A stretch of DNA of 64,000 nt from Acinetobacter brisouisimilis (lineage in GTDB: Bacteria; Pseudomonadota; Gammaproteobacteria; Pseudomonadales; Moraxellaceae), in assembly GCF_000368265.1 (NCBI RefSeq), contig NZ_KB851219.1, positions 75,150-139,149 on the forward strand, written 5' to 3'. The notes under the pieces are model-generated. The model was not told where the DNA came from and searched no databases. It saw only the letters and a program-made list of their open reading frames with translations. Position numbers and translations under genes: made by a program. Every line of letters starts with the position of its first letter. The stretch's first letter is position 1. Positions 1-8,658 of this stretch are shown piece after piece.

Positions 1-1
1 G

Positions 2-2599
2 TTTTTCCTCATGCTGACCACAGCCAGTTTACTGTATCTGTTTTGGCAAGTTTCAAGTGATGCACTGGATAATGCTTCGGGCGGAATTATTGGCTACGAA
101 CTGGGATCGAGCCTATCAGAATTGTTAACCCTTTATGGTGCAAGTGCTTTCCTGATAATTTTATGGAGTCTGTTGTTTACTTTTGCTTTTGGCGTGCGCT
201 GGAATCGAACATGGGCGACATTAAAAGCAACACCGAAATATCTGGAAGATTTGTTTTATCGTAATGTGCCTGAAAGTGAAGCAGATTATGATTTAACCAC
301 CAACTCGCCACAGCCAACGATAAAAAAAACCACGGTTGCACAAGCACCTTCAGCAGAACAAAAAATAGAAGCCCAGCCGATCATGACAGCTCAACATCTG
401 ATGGCAGATCCTGTTGCAGAGCGATTGTTAGATGATTTGGCAAGTAAAGACCAACGAGCAGAAAAAGCAAATATTCCTGTGCTGAATGATGCTGAGTTTG
501 AAAAAACATTGCAAAAGGCACATCAGTTGACCAAACAGCAAGATCGTATTGTGCCAACAGGTGAGGTTTGGCGTGCTTTAGAGCTTTATAAAAATGATGA
601 ACAACGGCAAGAAATAAATGCATTACTGCAAGCTGCCGAAGAAACTCATGATACACAGCAATACGTTCAGCAGCAGATTACGCACTCGAATGTGCCAGTT
701 GACTTGCATGAAAAAATAGATTGGAAAGATGATCTGGCATTTGATGAGCTTGTTAAAACCAGTCTAACTAATGATGTGGTAGAAACGCCTGCATCAGTTG
801 ATACGACGGTACAACATTTACTTAAGCATGATGAGATTGCCGATATTGAAAAGCTTTTAGCAATGGATACAGATATACCTGTACAACCACCACGTCGGGC
901 AGAAAGCTATGCACAGTCATCGGCATTTGTAAAAGCTGAAATTAAAACCACACTTGAAACACAGCCTAATTTATCAAAGGAAGAGTTTATTGAGGCATGG
1001 CATGAAACAGCAGGCAAGCCTCAGCCTGAAGATGACTTTGATTTTGATGCACCTCTAACTGATGCAGCAGGTCGTCCATTGTCTCGTGCTATGCAGGTTG
1101 CAGAAAAGCGCAAAAACCTTTCACCATTACCAAGTGAAGATTTGCTTGATCGGGTTGATCCAAATAAAAAAATTAATTTTACGGCTGAGCAGCTGGAACG
1201 TCTGTCCGAACTTCTGGAAATTAAATTACAAGAGTTTAATGTCAAAGCAAAAGTGATTGAAGCACAACCAGGCCCAGTAGTCACCCGATTCGAGCTAGAT
1301 TTGGCACCTGGTGTCAAAGCCTCCAAAGTCACCAATATTTCACGAGATTTGGCACGTTCTATGTCAATGGCTTCGGTTCGCGTGGTTGAGGTGATTCCAG
1401 GTAAACCCTATATTGGGATCGAGGTTCCAAATAGCGCACGAGAAATGGTGCGTTTAATTGAGCTTTTGGAAACACCTGCTTACCGTGATCCAAATAACTT
1501 GATCAGTATGGCAATGGGTAAAGATATTTCAGGGAATCCTGTTTTGACTGACCTTGCCAAAGCACCGCATATGTTGGTTGCAGGTACAACAGGTTCAGGT
1601 AAATCAGTCGCGGTCAACTCGATGATTTTGTCGATGCTGCTGAAATATAAACCTGAACAGTTACGCTTTATATTGATTGACCCTAAGCAGTTAGAATTGG
1701 CCAATTATAATGATATTCCGCATTTATTGACGCCTGTAGTGACCGATATGAAAGATGCGGTCAGTGCCTTGAATTGGTGTGTCAACGAAATGGAACGTCG
1801 TTATAAGCTGATGTCATTCCTCAAAATTCGTAAAATTACTGATTATAACCGTAAGGTTGAAGAAGCTTTGGAGCGTGGGGAAGACCTGATTGATCCAACT
1901 TGGAAGCCAAGCGACTCAGCCACACAAGAGCGCGCACCACGTTTGCAACCTTTACCTATGATTGTCATTGTGGCAGATGAATTTGCCGATATGATTATGC
2001 AAGTGGGTAAAAAAGCGGAAGAAATGATTACTCGTCTGGCACAAAAATCACGTGCTGCGGGTATCCACTTACTGCTTGCAACACAGCGCCCATCTGTAGA
2101 TGTAATTACAGGTCTGATTAAGGCGAACATTCCAACCCGTGTTGCATTACGCGTGAACTCTAAAATTGACTCACGTACCATTTTAGATGCAGGTGGTGCA
2201 GAAGACTTGCTGGGTCACGGTGATATGCTGTTTCTTGGTCCAGGTAAAATTGAACCTGAACGTGTACATGGCGCGTTTATTAGCGATGATGAAGTCAACC
2301 GTATTTGTGACGCATGGCGTGAGCGTGCTTCACCCAACTATGTTGATGAAATCTTGACGCCATATGATGAAGAATCAACGAGTCGTGGTTTTGAAGAAGG
2401 TGATGCGAGTCCTGACCGCGACGTTTTGTATGATCAGGCAGTTGCATTTGTACTGGAAACACGTAAGGCATCGACTTCATCTTTACAGCGTAAATTTAGT
2501 CTGGGCTATAATCGCGCAGCTAGACTGATTGATACCATGGAAGAAAATGGGATTGTCAGCTCAATGGGTGCAAATGGTAAACGAGATATTCTCGTTTAG
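2..2599 (+). CDS. ftsK: DNA translocase FtsK, 5' end cut by window edge
   Basis: Septal DNA pump that moves chromosome ends through the closing septum and activates XerCD recombination at dif. The frame is still open at the first base of the window and begins inside a hydrophobic segment, so the true start and the first membrane helices are missing. Counting from the ATG at 11, an acidic, Gln-rich linker runs to about residue 380. The motor domain follows, with Walker A GTTGSGKS near residue 525 and Walker B around PMIVIVADEFADM. The last 65 residues form the winged-helix gamma domain (SSLQRKFSLGYNRAARL), which reads KOPS sequences. A strong hairpin follows the stop codon. Confidence 0.96.
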   Translation, partial: FFLMLTTASLLYLFWQVSSDALDNASGGIIGYELGSSLSELLTLYGASAFLIILWSLLFTFAFGVRWNRTWATLKATPKYLEDLFYRNVPESEADYDLTTNSPQPTIKKTTVAQAPSAEQKIEAQPIMTAQHLMADPVAERLLDDLASKDQRAEKANIPVLNDAEFEKTLQKAHQLTKQQDRIVPTGEVWRALELYKNDEQRQEINALLQAAEETHDTQQYVQQQITHSNVPVDLHEKIDWKDDLAFDELVKTSLTNDVVETPASVDTTVQHLLKHDEIADIEKLLAMDTDIPVQPPRRAESYAQSSAFVKAEIKTTLETQPNLSKEEFIEAWHETAGKPQPEDDFDFDAPLTDAAGRPLSRAMQVAEKRKNLSPLPSEDLLDRVDPNKKINFTAEQLERLSELLEIKLQEFNVKAKVIEAQPGPVVTRFELDLAPGVKASKVTNISRDLARSMSMASVRVVEVIPGKPYIGIEVPNSAREMVRLIELLETPAYRDPNNLISMAMGKDISGNPVLTDLAKAPHMLVAGTTGSGKSVAVNSMILSMLLKYKPEQLRFILIDPKQLELANYNDIPHLLTPVVTDMKDAVSALNWCVNEMERRYKLMSFLKIRKITDYNRKVEEALERGEDLIDPTWKPSDSATQERAPRLQPLPMIVIVADEFADMIMQVGKKAEEMITRLAQKSRAAGIHLLLATQRPSVDVITGLIKANIPTRVALRVNSKIDSRTILDAGGAEDLLGHGDMLFLGPGKIEPERVHGAFISDDEVNRICDAWRERASPNYVDEILTPYDEESTSRGFEEGDASPDRDVLYDQAVAFVLETRKASTSSLQRKFSLGYNRAARLIDTMEENGIVSSMGANGKRDILV

Positions 2600-2603
2600 A
2601 TTT

Positions 2604-2636
2604 AAAAAAACCTAACCGTCATGGTTAGGTTTTTTT
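2604..2636. terminator. bidirectional terminator between ftsK and ppk2
   Basis: The arms AAACCTAACC and GGTTAGGTTT enclose a GTCAT loop, with an A-run before and a T-run after. It can therefore stop transcripts of both convergent genes. It starts 5 bases after the ftsK stop and ends 2 bases before the ppk2 stop. Confidence 0.9.
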
Positions 2637-2638
2637 GA

Positions 2639-3577
2639 TTACTCATCAGATGTACTTAAAATGTGCTCTTGAAATTGAGGATTTGGAACAAGCACAATTT
2701 GCTCATCCACTTTGCGGGTCAGTTTCTGATTTTTATCTGGATAATCCAGTTTGGATAAAAAGTAACGAATACAATTTAAACGTGCGCGTTTTTTATCATC
2801 AGATTTGATGATTGTCCAAGGTGCATCACCTGTATGCGTATGAAAAAACATATGGTTTTTGGCTTGGGTATAATCCTCCCAACGATCTAAAGACTGGATG
2901 TCGATTGGAGAGAGTTTCCAGTGTTTCAGTGGATCATCGCGGCGTGAAATAAAGCGGCGTAACTGTTCTTCACGACTGACAGAAAACCAAAATTTAAACA
3001 GATGAATGCCACTGTTAACGAGCATACGTTCAAGTTCAGGGGTTTGGCGCATGAATTGCAAATACTCTTGTGGTTCACAAAACCCCATGACTCGTTCCAC
3101 ACCTGCACGGTTATACCAAGAGCGGTCAAAAAATACCATCTCACCTTTACTCGGAAATTGCTCGATATAGCGCTGGAAATACCATTGCCCACTTTCGGTT
3201 GGAGTAGGTTTTTCTAGGGCAACCACGCGTGCTCCGCGCGGATTTAAATGTTCCATGAAACGCTTGATCGTGCCGCCTTTGCCTGCGGCATCTCGACCTT
3301 CAAACAAACAAACAATACGTTGCCCCGTATCTTTGACCCAAGACTGAACTTTGAGTAGTTCAATCTGTAGCAATTTCTTCTCTGCTTCATAGGCTTTACG
3401 AGAGAGTCGAGTCCGATATGGGTAACTTACTGGTAACTCAGCTGAACTGGAATCTTCCGAAGTTACCTTCCCCTGATAGTCCAAAACTGTTTTAGAAAAA
3501 ACAGGTAAATCTTTAATTAATTCCTGCTCAGCCGTGGAGACGTCTTCGCTTGGTTGTAGTTGATGGGGTGAACTCAT
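2639..3577 (-). CDS. ppk2: polyphosphate kinase 2 (PPK2 family)
   Basis: Cytoplasmic kinase that transfers phosphate between polyphosphate and nucleoside diphosphates, mainly to regenerate GTP or ATP. The 312-residue protein carries the PPK2 signature: Walker A-like FEGRDAAGKGGTIKRF around residue 92, then the Walker B/lid stretch FFDRSWYNRAGVERVMGF around residue 148. A family-typical region with RRDDPLKHWKLSPID follows. The N-terminal 50 residues look disordered. It is a single gene, convergent with ftsK. Length and a single PPK2 domain fit the one-domain class. Which nucleotide it prefers cannot be read from the sequence. Confidence 0.93.
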   Translation of the reverse strand: MSSPHQLQPSEDVSTAEQELIKDLPVFSKTVLDYQGKVTSEDSSSAELPVSYPYRTRLSRKAYEAEKKLLQIELLKVQSWVKDTGQRIVCLFEGRDAAGKGGTIKRFMEHLNPRGARVVALEKPTPTESGQWYFQRYIEQFPSKGEMVFFDRSWYNRAGVERVMGFCEPQEYLQFMRQTPELERMLVNSGIHLFKFWFSVSREEQLRRFISRRDDPLKHWKLSPIDIQSLDRWEDYTQAKNHMFFHTHTGDAPWTIIKSDDKKRARLNCIRYFLSKLDYPDKNQKLTRKVDEQIVLVPNPQFQEHILSTSDE

Positions 3578-3714
3578 ATTTCTCTAAACTCTATTTTTGT
3601 TTGTTGTCGCAAAACACGATATTGTAACCAGTGTAGCACCAATGCCCTTGGCACACACTGCATTTAAATATGACACAATGCAGTGTAATATTCATGTTTT
3701 GCTTATTCAGTTAA

Positions 3715-4350
3715 TTGGAGATCTGCATGTTTGCTGCCTTTGCAATGCTGATATTTATTCACTTCTGTGCCTTGATTACGCCTGGACCAGATTTCTTTTT
3801 AGTATCACAAACAGCAATCAGCCGTTCTCATAAAGAAGCAGTAGCTGTTGTTGTAGGTATCACGGTTGGCGTTATGTTTTGGTCGTTACTGGCATTAATG
3901 GGTTTAAACATGCTGTTTGAAAAAATGGCATGGCTGAAGCATGTGTTGCTGGTTTGTGGCGGATTATATTTATGTTGGTTGGGCGTTCAAATGTTACGTT
4001 CGGCATTTTCTAAACAACAGACAACAACCATTTCCCCAAGCGTGCAAGTATCTAAAAGTATGTTGAGCTGCTTTATGAAAGGCATGCTAACTAATTTGTC
4101 CAACCCGAAAGCAGTGATTTATTTTGGGAGCGTTTTCTCATTATTTTTGACCAACCCTGCGCTAGAGCATTTACATGCTGTTCTGTTTTTGGTGATTAGT
4201 GCAGAAACGGCCATTTGGTTCTTGTTTGTCACTTTTGTATTTTCATTACCAGCTTGTAAAGCAGTTTACCAGCGTTCGGTAAAATGGATTGATGGTATCT
4301 CTGGCGGTATTTTTACGCTATTTGGTGCATTCTTAATCACCAATAAATAA
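3715..4350 (+). CDS. LysE/RhtB family amino-acid exporter
   Basis: Inner-membrane exporter of the LysE/RhtB superfamily, probably for an amino acid or derivative. The 211-residue protein has about six hydrophobic helices. The N-terminal family signature ends in ALITPGPDFFLVSQTAIS (residues 18-35), and the second conserved block NLSNPKAVIYFGSVF falls near residue 128. The start at 3727 (second Met, MLIF) is possible, but TTGGAGATCTGC before 3715 gives a good ribosome binding site. The gene ends 3 bases before the stop of the convergent MocR-type regulator. This is one of three LysE-family genes in the window; the substrate is unknown. Confidence 0.88.
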   Translation: MEICMFAAFAMLIFIHFCALITPGPDFFLVSQTAISRSHKEAVAVVVGITVGVMFWSLLALMGLNMLFEKMAWLKHVLLVCGGLYLCWLGVQMLRSAFSKQQTTTISPSVQVSKSMLSCFMKGMLTNLSNPKAVIYFGSVFSLFLTNPALEHLHAVLFLVISAETAIWFLFVTFVFSLPACKAVYQRSVKWIDGISGGIFTLFGAFLITNK

Positions 4351-4353
4351 TTC

Positions 4354-5781
4354 TTATCCATCCTCAGCTTGCTGCCTGATCCATGTCGCAAGCTGTTGTA
4401 AGGCTGCCTGAATAGGGGGTGTCAAAGGATGACCTGCATTAATCCGAATATAGTCATGATATTTATTGTCTTCCCCAAAAATACCGCCAGGGACAATACT
4501 GATACTCTGATTTAATGCAAATTGATAGAGTGCAAAAGCGCTTAAATGCTGAGGCAGCTTCATCCATAATGCATAACCGCCTTGAGGCATATTTAGCAAT
4601 AACATCTGTGGAGTAAAAAGTTGTTGTAAATACTGTAGGTACTGCTGTACCTGTTCCCATAAGCAGGGGCGTAACTGATTGAGATGACGGCGATAACCAC
4701 CACTAAAAATAAAATCAGCCAAACCAAGTTGTAGTGGTGTATTCACAATAATATTGTGTGCGAGTAGCTTGGGCTTTAAATGCTGCAAGGTTTTAGGTAG
4801 ACATAACCAGCCAATCCGATATGCACTGGATAAACTTTTCGACACTGAACCTACCCAAATAACATAATCTGCCTGATCCCAATGTTTAATAGGTAACGGA
4901 CGCTGCAAGTCATATCCACATTCACCATAAATATCATCTTCGATGATGAAACACTGATATTTTGCAGCCAGTGCTGCAATCTGTGCTTTTTCCTGATGCG
5001 TCAGGCAGTACCCTAGAGGATTCTGATAATTGGCTGTTAAAAGGCATGCTTTGGCTTGCCCTGTTTGTAGAACCTGTTCGAGGCGTTGTAAATCAATACC
5101 TTGAGCATGCGATGGAATTTCAATGACTTTACGATTTAAGCTAGCAAGTAACAGTAATTGTCCGTTAAATGTAGGTGTCGGTAGAATAATGCTGTCACCA
5201 ATCTCAGTAAGAGATTGAATAATGAGCATAAGAGCAGCCATACAGCCATTGGTGATAAAAATATCATCGTAAGCGACATGAATGGCATCTTCTGCCCAGT
5301 GTTGCAGCAATGCTTTGCGTAAACGCGGGTGTCCTTGCCGATCACAATATAAAAAATCTTCAGGGTGGCTATGCTTAAGACTTCTTTGAATCGAACGCCG
5401 TAGGCCTTCAATTGGAATGAGTGGGCTACCCAGTTGAATTGCACCAAGGTGAATCATTTGTGCTTGACTGGAGGCTTCCTGAATCTGGTTATGCAGATCA
5501 AAACTGGAAACTTCTCGGCTGACTGAGGGGAAATCAATATAGTCATGCTGCTTGGTATTTGCAGTTATTTTAGGTGCTTGTACAAAAAAACCAGACTTGG
5601 GTTTGACATAGACATGTCCCTGCGCTTCTAGTAGCTCATAACACGCTTGAGCAGTTGTCAGGCTGATATTTTGTTGCTTGGCAAAGTTGCGTAGCGAGGG
5701 TAGTTTACAATGCGGAGTAAGTTCACCCGCCAGAATTTTATGTCGAAGCTGACTGGCAATATTCTGATAACGAAATTGCAT
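4354..5781 (-). CDS. MocR/PdxR-type transcriptional regulator (GntR HTH + aminotransferase domain)
   Basis: DNA-binding regulator in which a class-I aminotransferase domain acts as the sensor. Residues 1-70 form a GntR winged helix (YQNIASQLRHKI, LPSLRNFAKQ, SLTTAQACYELLEAQG). From about residue 90 on there is a fold-type-I PLP domain, including NYQNPLGY, the IEDDIYGE segment and the PLP-lysine motif GSVSKSLSSAYRIGW. The 475-residue length is normal for MocR proteins. Such regulators often control a nearby transporter or vitamin B6 gene. The tail-to-tail LysE gene is a possible target, but that is only context. Confidence 0.9.
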   Translation of the reverse strand: MQFRYQNIASQLRHKILAGELTPHCKLPSLRNFAKQQNISLTTAQACYELLEAQGHVYVKPKSGFFVQAPKITANTKQHDYIDFPSVSREVSSFDLHNQIQEASSQAQMIHLGAIQLGSPLIPIEGLRRSIQRSLKHSHPEDFLYCDRQGHPRLRKALLQHWAEDAIHVAYDDIFITNGCMAALMLIIQSLTEIGDSIILPTPTFNGQLLLLASLNRKVIEIPSHAQGIDLQRLEQVLQTGQAKACLLTANYQNPLGYCLTHQEKAQIAALAAKYQCFIIEDDIYGECGYDLQRPLPIKHWDQADYVIWVGSVSKSLSSAYRIGWLCLPKTLQHLKPKLLAHNIIVNTPLQLGLADFIFSGGYRRHLNQLRPCLWEQVQQYLQYLQQLFTPQMLLLNMPQGGYALWMKLPQHLSAFALYQFALNQSISIVPGGIFGEDNKYHDYIRINAGHPLTPPIQAALQQLATWIRQQAEDG

Positions 5782-5876
5782 ATCTGTACTGCTTTTTTAG
5801 AAAAAAGTGTATCTGTATACCTTAACAGAATCTTCCTATGATTGACCAATATTTGATTGGTTATGGGGGAGGATTT

Positions 5877-6194
5877 ATGAAAAATCTAATCGCTGTCTTG
5901 ATATGCCTAAGCCTGTTTGGCTGTACTCAATTTAAGCAGGAAAATTTTGCGACCTGTCAAAGGTTGGCAGAGGGTTATCTTAATACTCAGGCTGTAGAAG
6001 CTTATCATCTAGTGACGACTCAACAGGGAAAGCAGGGTATACGGTTATATTATCGATTGCAGCAAAGCTATAAGATTACTCAGACAGAACCTAAAATCTT
6101 TGAGTGTATTGAAAAACCACAAGGAACATGGCTGCAATTGCTACAAAATGGTGAGGCAAGCACCGTGCTGGTTTTACCTCGTGCAATAAAATAG
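5877..6194 (+). CDS. small predicted lipoprotein, unknown function
   Basis: A 105-residue protein that begins with a lipoprotein signal peptide, MKNLIAVLICLSLFGC, with Cys at residue 16 as the lipidation site. The frame extends upstream to 5838, but GGGGGAGG just before the ATG at 5877 and the signal peptide beginning there decide this start. The mature part has three further Cys/aromatic-rich strands, no recognised domain, and ends in a short hydrophobic stretch. It is probably periplasmic and membrane-anchored. I do not recognise its family. Confidence 0.75.
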   Translation: MKNLIAVLICLSLFGCTQFKQENFATCQRLAEGYLNTQAVEAYHLVTTQQGKQGIRLYYRLQQSYKITQTEPKIFECIEKPQGTWLQLLQNGEASTVLVLPRAIK

Positions 6195-6213
6195 CCTGCA
6201 CAGAGCAGGCTAA
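6192..6213 (-). terminator. terminator after the PA4642-like gene
   Basis: The arms AGCCTGC (6193-6199) and GCAGGCT (6205-6211) enclose an ACAGA loop. On the minus strand the stem is followed by ATTTTATT, so it suits the minus-strand gene ending at 6224. It also overlaps the stop codon of the plus-strand lipoprotein. Confidence 0.7.
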
Positions 6214-6223
6214 ATATCGACAG

Positions 6224-6511
6224 TTAAGCAAATTTTGCCAGAACGTTAAGAAATTCAGTCGAATGGCGAGGGAACTGTGCAATCACATCGTGAATACGCT
6301 GACCTTGAGGGTTGGTTGCATTGACATCGCGGCCATCAGCAGTAAATTGAGTCAGTAGGCGCTCGAAATCATGTGGACGCATGTGTTTATAGGCATTATA
6401 AAGTACATGAAAGTCCGCGCTGTTTCCTTCAGGAGGTAAATGATTCAAGTAGGCAAACACACGCTCATCTGACCATTCTTCATTGAAAGTTGCTGGCTGT
6501 GATAATGCCAT
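6224..6511 (-). CDS. PA4642-family conserved protein
   Basis: A 95-residue cytoplasmic protein resembling the short gammaproteobacterial family named after Pseudomonas PA4642. The conserved core is EEWSDERVFAYLNHLPPEG, followed by DFHVLYNAYKHMRPHDFERLL. There is no signal peptide or membrane segment and no known biochemical role. It lies downstream of minCDE on the same strand but is separated by a long hairpin terminator, so it is probably a separate unit. GAGGAGTGAGCTATG supplies the ribosome binding site. Confidence 0.8.
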   Translation of the reverse strand: MALSQPATFNEEWSDERVFAYLNHLPPEGNSADFHVLYNAYKHMRPHDFERLLTQFTADGRDVNATNPQGQRIHDVIAQFPRHSTEFLNVLAKFA

Positions 6512-6537
6512 AGCTCACTCCTCGACATTGAAAATAA

Positions 6538-6602
6538 AAGGCAAAATATTTTGCGACTGGATAAAGCTTTAGTTTGCTTATCCAGCCGCATATTTTGCCT
6601 TG
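6538..6602 (-). terminator. long imperfect hairpin, probable minCDE terminator
   Basis: Two arms of about 26-29 bases (6538-6566 and 6576-6602) pair almost fully around a 9-base loop. The arms share AAGGCAAAATAT and CTGGATAA, separated by a small bulge. On the minus strand the stem runs into TTTTATTTT, so it would end the minCDE transcript. It is much longer than the other terminators here. Confidence 0.7.
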
Positions 6603-6633
6603 AATTATTATATTTAGCTAATCAGAATTGAAA

Positions 6634-6906
6634 TTAATGATCTTCAGGTAAATTGATATTCATCTCAAGCATTTCAATATTGGCTTCTGAACGTACTTGC
6701 ATTTGGATATGCTGTTCATCAACGCCGCGAACATAGCGGCTGACCACTTGCATAATCTCTTTTTTCATCTGATCAATTTTGTCTTGACTCAAGCGACGAC
6801 CTAAGCCTTGTTCAGAAGCAACAATAACCTTTAAACGGTCTTTTGCCATCTGTGCGCTTGGGGTTTTATCGTCACTACCAAATAATTTGCTCCAAAATCC
6901 TGCCAT
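6634..6906 (-). CDS. minE: cell division topological specificity factor MinE
   Basis: MinE binds MinD at the membrane, stimulates its ATPase and drives pole-to-pole oscillation, so that the MinC inhibitor is lowest at midcell. The 90-residue protein is normal in length. The N-terminal FWSKLFGSD stretch is the membrane-targeting/anti-MinCD part, AKDRLKVIVASEQ is the contact helix, and the topological specificity domain ends in the usual acidic tail. It begins 2 bases after minD, so the two are translated as a pair. Confidence 0.96.
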   Translation of the reverse strand: MAGFWSKLFGSDDKTPSAQMAKDRLKVIVASEQGLGRRLSQDKIDQMKKEIMQVVSRYVRGVDEQHIQMQVRSEANIEMLEMNINLPEDH

Positions 6907-6908
6907 GA

Positions 6909-7721
6909 TTATGCTCCAAACAAACGTGCCAGCCAGCCTTTAGGTTTTACCGTAATATGACGATACGGACGATCTTCTCCAAGAAAGCGGGCAACTAAAT
7001 CATCATAAGCTTGCCCAGCATACGACTCTGTATACAAAATGACAGGTTTACCTTCGTTGGATGCTTGCAATACGCTTGGACATTCAGGAATTACGCCCAG
7101 CGTTGGAATACGCAAAATATCTTTAGAAATATCATCAATCGTCAGCATTTCCTGACGATCGGCACGTTCAGGGTTAAAGCGAGTAATACATAAATGTTTA
7201 CGGATACGACCTTCATTGTGCTCAACTTTTTTAGTTTTGCTATCGAGCATACCAATAATACGGTCAGAGTCGCGTACTGAGGAAATTTCCGGGTTAGTCA
7301 CAATGATGGCTTCATCGGCATGATACATTGCCAAAATTGCACCACGTTCAATACCTGCAGGAGAGTCACAGACAATATAGTCAAATTCCTGAGCAAGTTC
7401 ATTCATCACACGCTCAACACCATCATCGGTAAGAGCATCTTTGTCACGGGTCTGTGATGCAGGTAAAATATAAAGATTTTCAATGTCTTTATCGCGAATT
7501 AATGCTTGTTGTAGACGAGCTTCATGATTGATGACATTAACAAAGTCATAAACAACACGGCGTTCACAGCCCATAATAAGGTCTAAGTTACGTAAACCGA
7601 CATCAAAATCGATGACTACAGTTTTGTGACCACGTAAGGCTAAGCCTGTTGCAAATGATGCGCTTGTTGTAGTTTTACCTACACCACCTTTGCCTGATGT
7701 TACGACAACAATTTTGGCCAC
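6909..7721 (-). CDS. minD: septum site-determining ATPase MinD
   Basis: Membrane-cycling ATPase of the ParA/MinD class that recruits MinC and MinE to the cell poles. The deviant Walker A KGGVGKTT lies at residues 11-18, switch-I/II regions include DFDVGLRNLDLIMG and CDSPAGIERGA, and the C-terminal GWLARLFGA forms the amphipathic membrane-targeting helix. The frame extends to 7751 through a TTG. However, AACAGGAG lies 7 bases before the GTG at 7721 and gives the standard 270-residue protein, so I chose the GTG. It sits 72 bases after minC. Confidence 0.96.
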   Translation of the reverse strand: MAKIVVVTSGKGGVGKTTTSASFATGLALRGHKTVVIDFDVGLRNLDLIMGCERRVVYDFVNVINHEARLQQALIRDKDIENLYILPASQTRDKDALTDDGVERVMNELAQEFDYIVCDSPAGIERGAILAMYHADEAIIVTNPEISSVRDSDRIIGMLDSKTKKVEHNEGRIRKHLCITRFNPERADRQEMLTIDDISKDILRIPTLGVIPECPSVLQASNEGKPVILYTESYAGQAYDDLVARFLGEDRPYRHITVKPKGWLARLFGA

Positions 7722-7793
7722 CGAATCCACTCCTGTTATGGTCATTTGCAATTAAAATAAAATGTTCAATGGTTAAGTAAGACGAATCATACC

Positions 7794-8507
7794 TTAGATT
7801 TCTAGCGCTTCGAACTCAAGTTCATGCTCATCATTTAAATAAATGTGTACCGCTTTTTTCGCAACATGCGCGGGAATGTCGTCTGCGACACAATAAGTCC
7901 CCGCAATCGAGACCAATTCGGCATTTAAGCACTGACAAAAAATACGTGCTGTCGGGTCACCGCTCGCACCAGCAATAATGCGTCCTTGTGTTGTACCATA
8001 AATATAAATATTGCCAGAAGTAATCACTTCTGAACCACTATTCATACTGGCATTTAAGATCACATCGCCATGCTCTTGGATTAAGCACTGTCCCGTACGC
8101 AACATTTCATTATGATATGAAGTCACATGGTTTACAGCGTTTGATTTTTGTTTACTGTTGTCGCTATTTTGATCTTTATCATCCTTTTGTTCAATCACTT
8201 GTTCGTGTGTTGGCTTGATTCTTTGTAAAGGACGATCTGCAGGAAGAACAGGGAACTGGATACTACGAGCTTCATCACCAAGTAACCCATCAATAACGGC
8301 CATTGGTTGTAAATCGAGACTAATCAGTATTTGAATTAATTCGATTAGCTCTTGTTCGACGGTACTGTCTAAAATGACCGCTGCGCCGTGAGAACCAGTG
8401 TCTTCGAGCATTTGAGTGAGTTGTTGGCGAATAGCATCATGATCATTTGTATCGAAGGTTAATCGGGTAAAATTAACCATTCTGCCGGTAATGCGTATAT
8501 CAGCCAT
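7794..8507 (-). CDS. minC: septum site-determining protein MinC
   Basis: Inhibitor of FtsZ ring assembly, positioned by MinD and MinE. The 237-residue protein has an N-terminal domain (residues 1-105) that antagonises FtsZ and a C-terminal beta-helix (about 135-237), recognised by [20 protein letters not shown] and [14 protein letters not shown] charged, Lys/Asp-rich linker of about 30 residues joins them. It is the first gene of the minCDE operon on the minus strand, preceded by AAGGAAATATC as ribosome binding site. Confidence 0.95.
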   Translation of the reverse strand: MADIRITGRMVNFTRLTFDTNDHDAIRQQLTQMLEDTGSHGAAVILDSTVEQELIELIQILISLDLQPMAVIDGLLGDEARSIQFPVLPADRPLQRIKPTHEQVIEQKDDKDQNSDNSKQKSNAVNHVTSYHNEMLRTGQCLIQEHGDVILNASMNSGSEVITSGNIYIYGTTQGRIIAGASGDPTARIFCQCLNAELVSIAGTYCVADDIPAHVAKKAVHIYLNDEHELEFEALEI

Positions 8508-8658
8508 GATATTTCCTTAGAGGCTTTTGACCAAATAAGTAATAAGTCAAAGTATGTTGTAAATAGCTCAAATCCTAGATCAATTTGCTGTAATTCTCTA
8601 GCACCAGCAAGAAAAAATCATGAATATTTGTCGGGAAAAATCAGGCATGTTCATTTTG

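Noticed and set aside
381..656. 91-residue minus-strand frame inside ftsK
   Set aside because: Lies wholly within the ftsK linker, has no ribosome binding site or recognisable protein, and is a shadow of the real frame.
3597..3833. 78-residue frame ahead of the first LysE gene
   Set aside because: Overlaps the LysE start in another phase, and its sequence has no protein-like features.
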